DNA of 25,491 nucleotides from a virus: positions 1 to 25,491 of IMG/VR virus record IMGVR_UViG_3300047163_000146; one strand, written 5' to 3'. Shown in pieces: positions 9,177 to 15,520 of this stretch (within the stretch, counting starts at the first letter, position 1; the number at the start of each line of letters is the position of its first letter). Below the pieces are notes generated by a model, which worked only from the letters and a program-made list of their open reading frames with translations, ran no database searches and was not told the DNA's origin. The position numbers were made by a program, and so were the translations under genes.

Positions 9177-10376
9177 CTATCCTCCTATATTCCAAAATGG
9201 GCTCAAATTTGGCGCCAAAAAAACTTCTGCGCGCTCTCTGTTCTCTTCAATGAAGTTGTCCCACGCTTCTTTAGCCAGTGGCTGCAATACTGGCAACATC
9301 GCTTTAGCATATTTTACTGCAAGTCTTGCTGCCATACGCGCGCATATTGCATCCAATGCAAGAAAATGGATATCAGGTATCTCCCCCATACCAACACCCG
9401 CATTCTGAATGCGGCGCATCAGATAAGTGCAAAGCACGTATGGCCCATTGCCATCGGGGACCTGATAAAGTGTGACCGTAGGATTCACATTGCGCATGAA
9501 TAAATATTGCGAGGGGATGGTCTGTGTAAACTTGTCGGGAAACTGCGCATAGTCCGTTCGGCCAATCGGCGTCAATATCCTGTCAATGGGATCTACGCTG
9601 TAAGACTGCGCCTGCACTTGCAAAAGGCCGCCATTCTCAGATGCAAAGGTGCTGGACGATGCCGGAGTATAGGTTTGTATGGTAAAATTATTAAGATCTA
9701 TAACACTAGTAATATTATATGCGCCATAAAGTGTCAGACCATCTACCGATGTTGTGGCGCCGACATTAAATATCTGTCCTGCAGCATAGCCATGGTTATT
9801 GAGTGTAACCAGTACACTTGAGCTTGCAGAGGTGGTCGTAAATACGGCAAGCGTGCCACCGCCTGTTACGCCATAAGTCGCATTTCCTGAGGCCTGAAAA
9901 GTGAATGTATTGGCATTGTAGACATCAATGACCTGATAATATCCAAACAGTAAAAGCCCATCTATATAGACAGGAGTGACGATCTGGAACCAGTATCCCG
10001 GTAAGAGGCCACTGCTGCTTATTACAGCAGTGATAATATTGCTGCCTGCGGTTGTGGTAAAATAAGGAGCAACATTAAACTGATTGGAAAGCTGAAAGGT
10101 GCGGATATATGTGTCCAGCATGGTCACGGTATCGGTCGGGAGATTATAGACTGACACACCTTGCTGAAGCGGTATAAGAGTTGGCGTGGAATCCACTTTC
10201 CACAAAAGAGGAACGTCCGAACCCCATGATGCCATTTCAAGGTTGAGCGAGCGGCGACCGGATATAATATGTTCACCCGTCAGCGCAGGTGGGCGAAGTT
10301 CAATTCGGTCAAAACTTTCAATGAGGATATCCGCATTAGAAAGAAAGTAATTGCTGGATCCACTGGTGCTTGCCAT
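9177..10376 (-). CDS. Virion connector-type structural protein
   Basis: The protein has 399 residues. The N-terminal region (NADILIESFDRIELRPPALT, then 'RRSLNLEMASWGSDVPLLWKV') and the C-terminal region (residues 265-399, with 'RILTPIGRTDYAQFP', 'NPTVTLYQVPDGNGPYVL', 'DAICARMAARLAVKYA' and the end 'VFLAPNLSPFW') match, from memory, an unnamed structural protein found next to adaptor and capsid genes in short-tailed phages of Alphaproteobacteria. Residues about 106-252 are two copies of a beta-rich module that interrupts this pattern and also occurs in the gp10-like protein. It probably sits at the neck, like an adaptor or collar. The zinc-ribbon gene follows after 1 base. Confidence 0.78.
   Translation of the reverse strand: MASTSGSSNYFLSNADILIESFDRIELRPPALTGEHIISGRRSLNLEMASWGSDVPLLWKVDSTPTLIPLQQGVSVYNLPTDTVTMLDTYIRTFQLSNQFNVAPYFTTTAGSNIITAVISSSGLLPGYWFQIVTPVYIDGLLLFGYYQVIDVYNANTFTFQASGNATYGVTGGGTLAVFTTTSASSSVLVTLNNHGYAAGQIFNVGATTSVDGLTLYGAYNITSVIDLNNFTIQTYTPASSSTFASENGGLLQVQAQSYSVDPIDRILTPIGRTDYAQFPDKFTQTIPSQYLFMRNVNPTVTLYQVPDGNGPYVLCTYLMRRIQNAGVGMGEIPDIHFLALDAICARMAARLAVKYAKAMLPVLQPLAKEAWDNFIEENRERAEVFLAPNLSPFWNIGG
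9621..10061 (-). repeat. Two tandem copies of the beta-rich module inside the 399-residue structural protein
   Basis: Residues about 106-178 and 179-252 share 'D-G-L-x-L-x-G-x-Y-x-(V/I)-x-(D/S)-V' followed by 'FTF' or 'FTI' and a small-residue tract ending in Gly-Gly. The second copy contains 'VLVTLNNHGYAAG', very close to 'IVVTLANHGYTAT' in the gp10-like protein. Confidence 0.65.
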
Positions 10377-10390
10377 TGCGCTCTCTCAGT

Positions 10391-10415
10391 TTGCGGCCTC
10401 GCCGCCGAGGCGCAA
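10391..10415. other. Intergenic hairpin
   Basis: Plus-strand TTGC-GGCCTCGCCGCCGAGGC-GCAA forms a 6-bp core stem (GCCTCG with CGAGGC) around a 4-base loop, extended by 4 more pairs across one bulged base. It lies between the stop of the KGG-motif gene and the start of the 399-residue gene. No run of T follows on the minus strand, so it is not a classical terminator for the operon; T-rich sequence follows only on the plus strand. It may stabilise the messenger or mark a processing site. Confidence 0.45.
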
Positions 10416-10417
10416 TG

Positions 10418-10726
10418 TTATTTTTTCCATTTAGCTGCATTGGCAGCAAAATTGGCTTCCTTGCCCAGAGTGCCGCCAGCATCTTTCTTTTCTTCAGCAT
10501 ATTCATGCACAGTCTTGCCAGCCGCCTTCGCCTTCGCGGTAAACTTGCCTTTATTCTCCGGCTTAATATGAATACTTCCGCCACGCGCCTTTTTATCTAG
10601 CCTGTGCTTAGGCTTTTCGCCATGAACCTTGCCGCCTTTTTTCTTTTTCTGTGGCGGTTTTTTATCGGCATCAATACCTTCATCGTCAGGCTCACTGCTA
10701 CCGATATCATCAGGTTCATCGGCCAT
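10418..10726 (-). CDS. Basic KGG/RLDK-motif phage protein with 'KPENKGKFTA' domain
   Basis: The protein has 102 residues from the ATG at 10726, directly after the previous stop (TAACATG). A TTG at 10747 is possible but lies inside the upstream gene. The first 20 residues are acidic, then comes a highly basic stretch 'KKKKGGKVHGEKPKHRLDKK' followed by ARGG. Residues about 45-102 contain 'IHIKPENKGKFTAKAKAAGK' and end 'EANFAANAAKWKK'. I recall this last pattern (…KP.N.GKFTA..K..GKS… ANFA.NA.KW) in small proteins of many unrelated phages, without known function. The same KGG/RLDK cassette is in the next gene upstream and in the protein at 20452-21060. A DNA-binding or internal virion role is a guess from charge. 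Confidence 0.75.
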   Translation of the reverse strand: MADEPDDIGSSEPDDEGIDADKKPPQKKKKGGKVHGEKPKHRLDKKARGGSIHIKPENKGKFTAKAKAAGKTVHEYAEEKKDAGGTLGKEANFAANAAKWKK

Positions 10727-10727
10727 G

Positions 10728-11024
10728 TTAATCGTTCTGTTTGCCAATCTTTTGCTTTTCGCTAAAACCGCTGCGCATTTTCGTTGGAGCTGCGCCAGAA
10801 AGAGGATGGCTGGGCGAAGTTACCTTGCCACCGCGCGCACGCTTATCAAGACGATGTTTTGCAGCGCCGCCATGAGCGTGATGAGCTTTTTTTACTTTGC
10901 CACCTTTTTTTAGCGGTTCATCAGGAGTTTCGCCATCTTCACCGGTATCAATTTTTTTCTTATCTTCTTTTTCTTCATGATAATCATGTTCTTCTACTTT
11001 TCCGCCCTTTTTGCACGCTTTCAT
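10728..11024 (-). CDS. Small charged KGG/RLDK-motif phage protein
   Basis: The protein has 98 residues and is strongly charged. It starts MKACKKGGKVEEHDYHEEKE, continues through an acidic stretch (DTGEDGETPDEP), then repeats 'LKKGGKVKKAHHAHGGAAKH' followed by RLDKRARGGKV. The C-terminus (GAAPTKMRSGFSEKQKIGKQ) is basic. The start is well set: AAGGAG lies 7 bases before the ATG. It sits directly upstream of the related basic protein at 10418-10726. I do not know a function for this family; the motifs recur in four proteins of this window. Confidence 0.72.
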   Translation of the reverse strand: MKACKKGGKVEEHDYHEEKEDKKKIDTGEDGETPDEPLKKGGKVKKAHHAHGGAAKHRLDKRARGGKVTSPSHPLSGAAPTKMRSGFSEKQKIGKQND

Positions 11025-11041
11025 CGCAATTCTCCTTAAGA

Positions 11042-11070
11042 ATTATAGACTAAATAATATGCTATTTTAA
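11042..11070 (-). promoter_or_regulatory. Weak promoter candidate
   Basis: Reading the minus strand, TTAAAA (11070-11065), 17 bases, then a perfect TATAAT (11047-11042). The predicted start of transcription would fall on the Shine-Dalgarno sequence of the gene at 10728-11024, which argues against use for that gene. The gap is AT-rich, so a chance match is likely. Confidence 0.25.
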
Positions 11071-11095
11071 CACTGTTTCCCGCTATTTGCATTAT

Positions 11096-11593
11096 CTAAT
11101 TTATGCCGCCAAAGCTTGGCATATTAGCCATTTTTCCCACCCAACCCGCACTTGCACTGCGATTGACAGTTAAAACAGGGATGCCATGGGCCTGCAAATG
11201 GTTATTAACTTCCTCGAAAAATTTCGGCTCCATTTCTGAGGTTTTTATCTTTCCCAAAGCTACCATCTGATGGGCTATTCTGGCCGATTTAGCCAGCGTA
11301 TCGGGGTAGGTTATTATCACAGTAGGAGTCTTGCCGGACTGCATAATCTTTAGCGGAACATGGGGGAGGCAGGAAAGCGACAAAAATATTTCACCGTCCT
11401 TATTTTCTTCCGGACCGATAGAAACATGCGTCATAACAAATTCAGAATTTTCCAGCACTTCAGGAAATTTTAATTGTATATACAATGACCCAATTTCGCA
11501 GTCTGCCGGAATACGACAGTACCCCTCATATTCCACCTCATTGTCGGATTGAGAGGAAGGCCTGGCGCTGTGAATTGATGCAAATGCCTTCAT
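11096..11593 (-). CDS. Unknown protein coupled to the Tad2-like gene
   Basis: The protein has 165 residues and I do not recognise its family. The first 100 residues look beta-rich, with alternating hydrophobic residues (EIGSLYIQLKF, EIFLSLSCLPHVPLKIM, PTVIITY). Residues 105-145 look helical (TLAKSARIAHQMVALGKIKT), and the C-terminus is a flexible Ser/Gly/Asn tail. There is no signal peptide or membrane segment. The ATG overlaps the stop of the upstream Tad2-like gene by 4 bases (ATGA), so the two are probably made together and may act together. It could equally be a small virion protein, given its neighbours. Confidence 0.7.
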   Translation of the reverse strand: MKAFASIHSARPSSQSDNEVEYEGYCRIPADCEIGSLYIQLKFPEVLENSEFVMTHVSIGPEENKDGEIFLSLSCLPHVPLKIMQSGKTPTVIITYPDTLAKSARIAHQMVALGKIKTSEMEPKFFEEVNNHLQAHGIPVLTVNRSASAGWVGKMANMPSFGGIN

Positions 11594-11784
11594 AATACCA
11601 CTTCCCAGTCTTCTGCAAAAATATCATTATGCATAGGATGGTAATGCTGCGAGGCATGATCCCGTGATTGCCAGAGCAAATCTCCATTGCCAAAGCTTAC
11701 GCACGCATGATTTTCGTGCCATATTTTTCGCCTGACACTTTCGCCTTCATTTTTCGCTATAACCATAGATTCAAGAAAGTTCAT
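11590..11784 (-). CDS. Tad2 / DUF2829-like small protein (candidate anti-Thoeris)
   Basis: The protein has 64 residues. The N-terminal MNFLESMVIAKNEGESVRRK followed by IW and the C-terminal 'NDIFAEDWEVV' match the two ends of the DUF2829 (MW1434-like, Tad2) pattern as I know it: F-x-E-A-L-x(3)-K-x-G-x-x-V-x-R-x-x-W near the start and D-x-x-A-x-D-W-E-V at the end. Tad2 proteins are phage-coded and sequester the signalling nucleotide of the Thoeris defence. This one is shorter than the members I recall (about 70-90 residues), with a compact middle. It sits 3 bases after a virion gene and overlaps the next gene by 4 bases. Family match by eye is moderate; activity is inference. Confidence 0.55.
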   Translation of the reverse strand: MNFLESMVIAKNEGESVRRKIWHENHACVSFGNGDLLWQSRDHASQHYHPMHNDIFAEDWEVVL

Positions 11785-11787
11785 TGT

Positions 11788-12213
11788 TCAGCTCAAGGTC
11801 AAAATTGAGGCGGTTGTGATAGACGGAGTTACCCCGCTTGACACGGCGATGGTCGGAGATATGGAGCCTGCAAAGAATAAAAGTCCGTTACCGCTGGAAA
11901 CTGCTCCAATTCCAGCATAGGCCTCTGTTTCGCTTCCGCCGGTAGCAGCAGGAAAGTTGATATTGGCCACTGGAATAGCTGTGTTGGTGCTGACAGTCCA
12001 TCCGCCCGCTGAGCGCGCCACTGCTTGCCGGGAATAGCTTACATACTGAGCTTCGCTTGTGCTCTGAGTCCCCGAAGTAGGATCTGCTGTATGCAGGGAA
12101 ATATAAAGATTGGTAATGGGAGCCGCAGCATTTTGCGCCACGCCTGCTATTGCAGTTCCTTCAAATATCAAATTAAGTATATCATTAGCAAAAGTAGTGT
12201 TAGTGCCGGTCAT
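11788..12213 (-). CDS. Conserved phage virion/tail-associated protein
   Basis: The protein has 141 residues. The layout matches a very common unnamed phage family I recall: 'NDILNLIFEGTAIAGVAQNA' at 10-29, then 'LYISLHTADPTSGTQSTSEA' (36-55), 'YVSYSRQAVARSAGGWTVS' (57-75), 'IPVANINFPAAT' and a beta-rich C-terminus ending in Thr/Ser repeats. These proteins are found near tail fibre genes and are thought to be structural, perhaps fibre-associated. The upstream neighbour (12224-12574) and this gene often occur together in such phages, from memory. The start has an AGGTG-like site about 9 bases upstream. Exact virion location is unknown. Confidence 0.78.
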   Translation of the reverse strand: MTGTNTTFANDILNLIFEGTAIAGVAQNAAAPITNLYISLHTADPTSGTQSTSEAQYVSYSRQAVARSAGGWTVSTNTAIPVANINFPAATGGSETEAYAGIGAVSSGNGLLFFAGSISPTIAVSSGVTPSITTASILTLS

Positions 12214-12223
12214 TTATTAGCAC

Positions 12224-12574
12224 CTATGTTGGTCCGCCAGCACTGCCAGCCTGGATGGAAGTCATTTTTACAGAGTCGGCTCCGGAAGTGCCAATAGAAT
12301 TTACAAAAATTCTTGATGCAGACACAGGGAAAGTAAAGTTATCATTCTGGCTGGTCGTTGCGTTTACCAAATCACTATTATCATGCGGGAACCATGTGCA
12401 GGCTACAGCGCCAATATTGGTAATGTCATCGCCGGTATGCTGTATGGTGTAGTTAATATTCCCCGTTCCTACGACGCAAAACAAGCTGACATTAAATGGG
12501 CTGTGGAAGATGTCATAAACAACAGGAATACTGGCTCCTGAAGCAAGACTCATGCTTGTAATCTGAGGGCGCAT
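12224..12574 (-). CDS. Small conserved phage structural protein
   Basis: The protein has 116 residues. It shows 'ASIPVVYDIFHSPFNVSLFC' (residues 13-32), 'INYTIQHTGDD' and a C-terminal 'SRIFVNSIGTSGADSVKMTS' pattern. I recall a widespread unnamed phage family with the same order (…PLD…SPFNV…CVV.G…YTV.YT.DD…I.L.V..GTG.V.M.V.QAG), encoded beside capsid and fibre genes. It is predicted to be a small beta-sandwich. Residues 85-108 form the last strands and the C-terminus is Gly/Ala-rich. A promoter-like sequence lies upstream at 12605-12633, so this could be the first gene of a transcript running to lower coordinates. Confidence 0.75.
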   Translation of the reverse strand: MRPQITSMSLASGASIPVVYDIFHSPFNVSLFCVVGTGNINYTIQHTGDDITNIGAVACTWFPHDNSDLVNATTSQNDNFTFPVSASRIFVNSIGTSGADSVKMTSIQAGSAGGPT

Positions 12575-12604
12575 TGCTTGTCTCTTTTAATAAATTATTT
12601 ATCA

Positions 12605-12633
12605 ATAATACAGCATTATATAAAGAATGTCCA
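12605..12633 (-). promoter_or_regulatory. Sigma-70-type promoter candidate
   Basis: On the minus strand TGGACA (12633-12628) is followed after exactly 17 bases by TATTAT (12610-12605). Each box differs from the consensus at one position. It lies in the 100-base gap upstream of the gene at 12224-12574, leaving a leader of about 25 bases. This is the best promoter match I found in the window. Confidence 0.45.
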
Positions 12634-12675
12634 ATATCACTATCCTGCTCAGTAAAGACATTTCAAACCCTTAAA

Positions 12676-12915
12676 TTAAGCCCATACGCCCAGCACCAGC
12701 GGGCCATTAATATCATCTTCCGCCACGCCGGTTGGAAGGGTTATCACGCTGCCGTCGGTTATCCGTATAGCCACATACCAAAGGTTGTTTGCCTGCATGG
12801 GGCCGATAACATTCTGATAGGCGAGCTGTATGAAACCGCCCTGTACGGTGGTGAGCATCCCTGCCAGCAGGTCATAGCTTGCAGCGCATAGGTAGTAATC
12901 CGTTCCATTTATCAT
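12676..12915 (-). CDS. Small protein coupled to the lectin-like fibre
   Basis: The protein has 79 residues from the ATG at 12915, which overlaps the stop of the fibre gene (ATGA). A GTG at 12981 gives a longer frame, but that part lies inside the fibre gene. The sequence is mainly beta-type (YYLCAASYDLLAGMLTTVQG, NNLWYVAIRITDGSVITLP) and has a Thr/Val-rich core with no membrane segment. I do not recognise the family. Its coupling to the fibre gene suggests a fibre cap, chaperone or small virion protein. Confidence 0.65.
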   Translation of the reverse strand: MINGTDYYLCAASYDLLAGMLTTVQGGFIQLAYQNVIGPMQANNLWYVAIRITDGSVITLPTGVAEDDINGPLVLGVWA

Positions 12916-14258
12916 GTCGTTATACTCGCTAATTGTGAGGGGGTTAGCTGATAATTCCAGTAGCTGGCCTTGCGAATCCACATATTGGGCAGAGTCTGGT
13001 AATGCATTGCGCCGGAAGCGATATTGAACTGCACTATAGTAGGGGTGGCTGATACTGTAGAAGAGCCTGTATAATTAGTGGCGTTTACCGCAAAATTAAT
13101 GACCTGCCCCACTGCCCATGAAGAAGCCATTTTATAGACTTTTCCGGTGACAACGGATAAGGGTGATGAACCGCTGCTTGTAGTGACCCCCGCTACCGCA
13201 ACCCCTGCCGCCGATATAGATGGATTCTGGCCTGCCGGGATACTAAACTCGCCGCCGTCGATAAAATCCGTTCCTGTGCTTGAACCGACAAAGCAGGCGG
13301 TGCTGGGAAAGGCATTGACAGTGCCTTCCATGATCCATTCGGTCTGAAGCGTGCCTTTGGTGGTATTATAGAAAGACAGGTTTGTCGTATAAAGGCTATC
13401 CGCCGCCCGCGTGACGGTGCTGCCGGTCGTAGGCAGGTAAGAACTTGCAGAGGGGGCGGCCTCGCATTGCACGCCGAAAACATAGACACCGGTTCCCGTG
13501 CCACCGGAATAAACCGCAAGCCGCGCCGCACTGGTAACATTGTTGACAAGCCCTAGTGCCACCACAGCGGCAGCGCTTGCGTTGGCCGTAGCCGTCAGCG
13601 AGCAGCGATACCAGCCATTGGAAAGCGCCTGTATGCTTTGCGCAACGTTTGTGCTTCCCGTACCCCCTACCGTGCCGTTGGCGAGGTTGAAGTTGGCATA
13701 CTGCGTAGAAGCAAAGCCGCTCACGCCATAGGTAAGCTGGACTACGCTTTGCCCATTAGCTTTTGCAAAACAGGATAAAGTATAGGTAGTGCCCGAAGCA
13801 AAGCTCGTGCCCGGCGTATACTGGGTGTAATGGCGATCGTTTGCGGCGTTATCGATAAGCGAAGTGGCGTCCATCAGGCCATCAGGTGAAATCGTTGCCG
13901 CCGTGGTTGCGCTCGCAGAGTTGAACGACCAGTAAGTGCCGCTGTCCGGAATGGAATGCTCCACCAGATTAGTGGTTGCATTGGGTTCCATCAGCAGGCC
14001 ATTGAGCACCAGCGTGGACGGGTTATAATCAAAGCGCGGTACATTATTTGCCGCACTTACCAACACTCCCGCAGAATTATAATAAGTGGCATTGGAAGCA
14101 CGGGAATACGTCAAAGAGGGGGGAATGGAACTTAACAAAAAATTATAATTAATGACAGGTGAATATGCACTTACCCCCAAAGAGCCGCTTACGCCCTTGG
14201 GGACACTGGACAATCCCTTGTACCCCGAAACGCCTTTTAGGGGTTGCGAGACTGCCAT
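12912..14258 (-). CDS. Head- or tail-fibre protein with lectin-like domains
   Basis: The protein has 448 residues. The N-terminal 30 residues (PLKGVSGYKGLSSVPKGVSG) form a short repeated Gly/Ser/Lys motif. Residues 45-100 contain 'LTYSRASNATYYNSAGVLVS' and 'GLLMEPNATTNLV', a signature I recall from phage head-spike and fibre proteins. Residues about 105-275 look like a carbohydrate-binding beta-sandwich (FCFAK-like 'LSCFAKANGQSV', 'NGWYRCSLTATAN', 'VYVFGVQCEAAP'). The last 150 residues, ending 'YWNYQLTPSQLASIT', look like a LamG/concanavalin-type end. It probably binds host-surface sugars. It lies between a virion protein gene and the small coupled gene at 12676-12915. Confidence 0.82.
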   Translation of the reverse strand: MAVSQPLKGVSGYKGLSSVPKGVSGSLGVSAYSPVINYNFLLSSIPPSLTYSRASNATYYNSAGVLVSAANNVPRFDYNPSTLVLNGLLMEPNATTNLVEHSIPDSGTYWSFNSASATTAATISPDGLMDATSLIDNAANDRHYTQYTPGTSFASGTTYTLSCFAKANGQSVVQLTYGVSGFASTQYANFNLANGTVGGTGSTNVAQSIQALSNGWYRCSLTATANASAAAVVALGLVNNVTSAARLAVYSGGTGTGVYVFGVQCEAAPSASSYLPTTGSTVTRAADSLYTTNLSFYNTTKGTLQTEWIMEGTVNAFPSTACFVGSSTGTDFIDGGEFSIPAGQNPSISAAGVAVAGVTTSSGSSPLSVVTGKVYKMASSWAVGQVINFAVNATNYTGSSTVSATPTIVQFNIASGAMHYQTLPNMWIRKASYWNYQLTPSQLASITT

Positions 14259-14269
14259 TGCATTTTACC

Positions 14270-15487
14270 TTATACCGGAGTTGTGCCGTAGAGGTACTGC
14301 GGAGTCTGCGGCGATGCTTTTCCAGAATTGCTAAACGGAAGCGTTTGATAAAAGGCAAGCCTGTTAATCCCCTGCGAAGAAGTCTGAAGCGCATAGGTTC
14401 CGCGCGGATCGCCAGTTGACGTAGTGGCGGGACTGGTCTGGTCGCCCGCGGTCCAGCCTACGTTTGAAATAATAAAGCTTCCGGCATAGAAAATAGAAAG
14501 ATTTTCCCATAAATCCGAGCGGAACATGAAGCCAAACAAGTCTTGCGTAGTCACAGAATAAGTATGGGTGCTATCCACAAAGCCGGGAGTTACCGAATTA
14601 ATAATCTTATAGCATTTCTTTGATTTACCCGTTGTCGCGCCAGATGCAATGGTGATTATTTCACTCTGCGTCTGGCCGTAAATGTCAGCACCTCTTACCG
14701 TGAAAGATCCGCCCGTTGCTGCCACCGTCCCCGTCACGGCAATGCCACGCTCCAAAGCCTGCGTTTCATCCCAGATAAGGGCAGCGCCACCTGCAACATA
14801 AGGAGCGTAAAAAGTGGGGCGGATAGCAGGAGTAGCGCCATTAAGATTGGCCCATCCAGGCAATCCAGAACAGATACGAGCGGTCGTAGAATTGCTGGCA
14901 AGCGGAGAGTCTGCAATGGTAATAGTCGTGGGGGTCGGCGTGCCGGTAACATAAGTAAACAAATGAGTGGTGCCAGCAGCGTTACCCACATTGGTTATAA
15001 TAATCGGCTGGCCATTGCGGTAAATAGAGCTATTGGCGACAGTTACCGTCTTATTGGCAGAAGTAACAGTCGGAGTCTCAATTCCCAGATCCATGGCAAG
15101 CGCACCCGTCTGCACAAGACCGGTCGCAAAATTGCGGTAAGGAACATTCAACGTTATGCCGACCGAAGCATTGGTGGCAAGCGTCATTGCCGTGCCGTTA
15201 ATAGCGGGCTGCGGACTCGCCACATTCGCCGGACCGCCTGCAGTGCCAACTGTAGATGGAATGCAATTCACCGAAAGAATTTCAGGCGTATTAAAAAATG
15301 TCGGTATTACTCCGGGATTATCGAGCGCATCTTTAGGCATGGGATAATAGCGAACGTCGGGAAATCCATCAGCCTGATAAGTAATATCAGGGCCAGCAAG
15401 AGGGTCTGTATTTTGCGGCGCACCTGATAAAGCGTCCAGCATATTGCCAGCGCTAATCATCGGTCCTGCATTTACTGTGGCTGACAT
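14270..15487 (-). CDS. Phage virion protein, probable capsid accessory
   Basis: The protein has 405 residues. It has 'MLDALSGAPQNTDPLAGPDI' (16-35), 'YYPMPKDALDNPGVIPTFFN' (47-66), a beta-rich middle, 'FTVRGADIYGQTQSEIITIA' (about 263-282) and a C-terminal 'TSTGDPRGTYALQTSSQGI' stretch. I recall an unnamed family of this layout next to the major capsid gene in phages of Alphaproteobacteria. The start has a good ribosome binding site (AGGA, 8 bases upstream). It follows the major capsid gene by 33 bases, fitting a decoration or head-fibre role, which is inference. There is no membrane segment or enzyme motif. Confidence 0.8.
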   Translation of the reverse strand: MSATVNAGPMISAGNMLDALSGAPQNTDPLAGPDITYQADGFPDVRYYPMPKDALDNPGVIPTFFNTPEILSVNCIPSTVGTAGGPANVASPQPAINGTAMTLATNASVGITLNVPYRNFATGLVQTGALAMDLGIETPTVTSANKTVTVANSSIYRNGQPIIITNVGNAAGTTHLFTYVTGTPTPTTITIADSPLASNSTTARICSGLPGWANLNGATPAIRPTFYAPYVAGGAALIWDETQALERGIAVTGTVAATGGSFTVRGADIYGQTQSEIITIASGATTGKSKKCYKIINSVTPGFVDSTHTYSVTTQDLFGFMFRSDLWENLSIFYAGSFIISNVGWTAGDQTSPATTSTGDPRGTYALQTSSQGINRLAFYQTLPFSNSGKASPQTPQYLYGTTPV

Positions 15488-15520
15488 GGGCTATTTCCTA
15501 ATTTTAATATACACAAAACC

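Noticed and set aside
12916-12981. Upstream GTG extension of the small gene at 12676-12915
   Set aside because: The extension is wholly inside the fibre gene, and the ATG overlapping the fibre stop (ATGA) is the usual coupling seen across this operon.
14963-15427. 154-residue Arg-rich plus-strand open frame
   Set aside because: It is antisense to the virion protein at 14270-15487 and its Arg/Ile/Asn bias reflects reverse reading of Ala/Thr/Asn codons.
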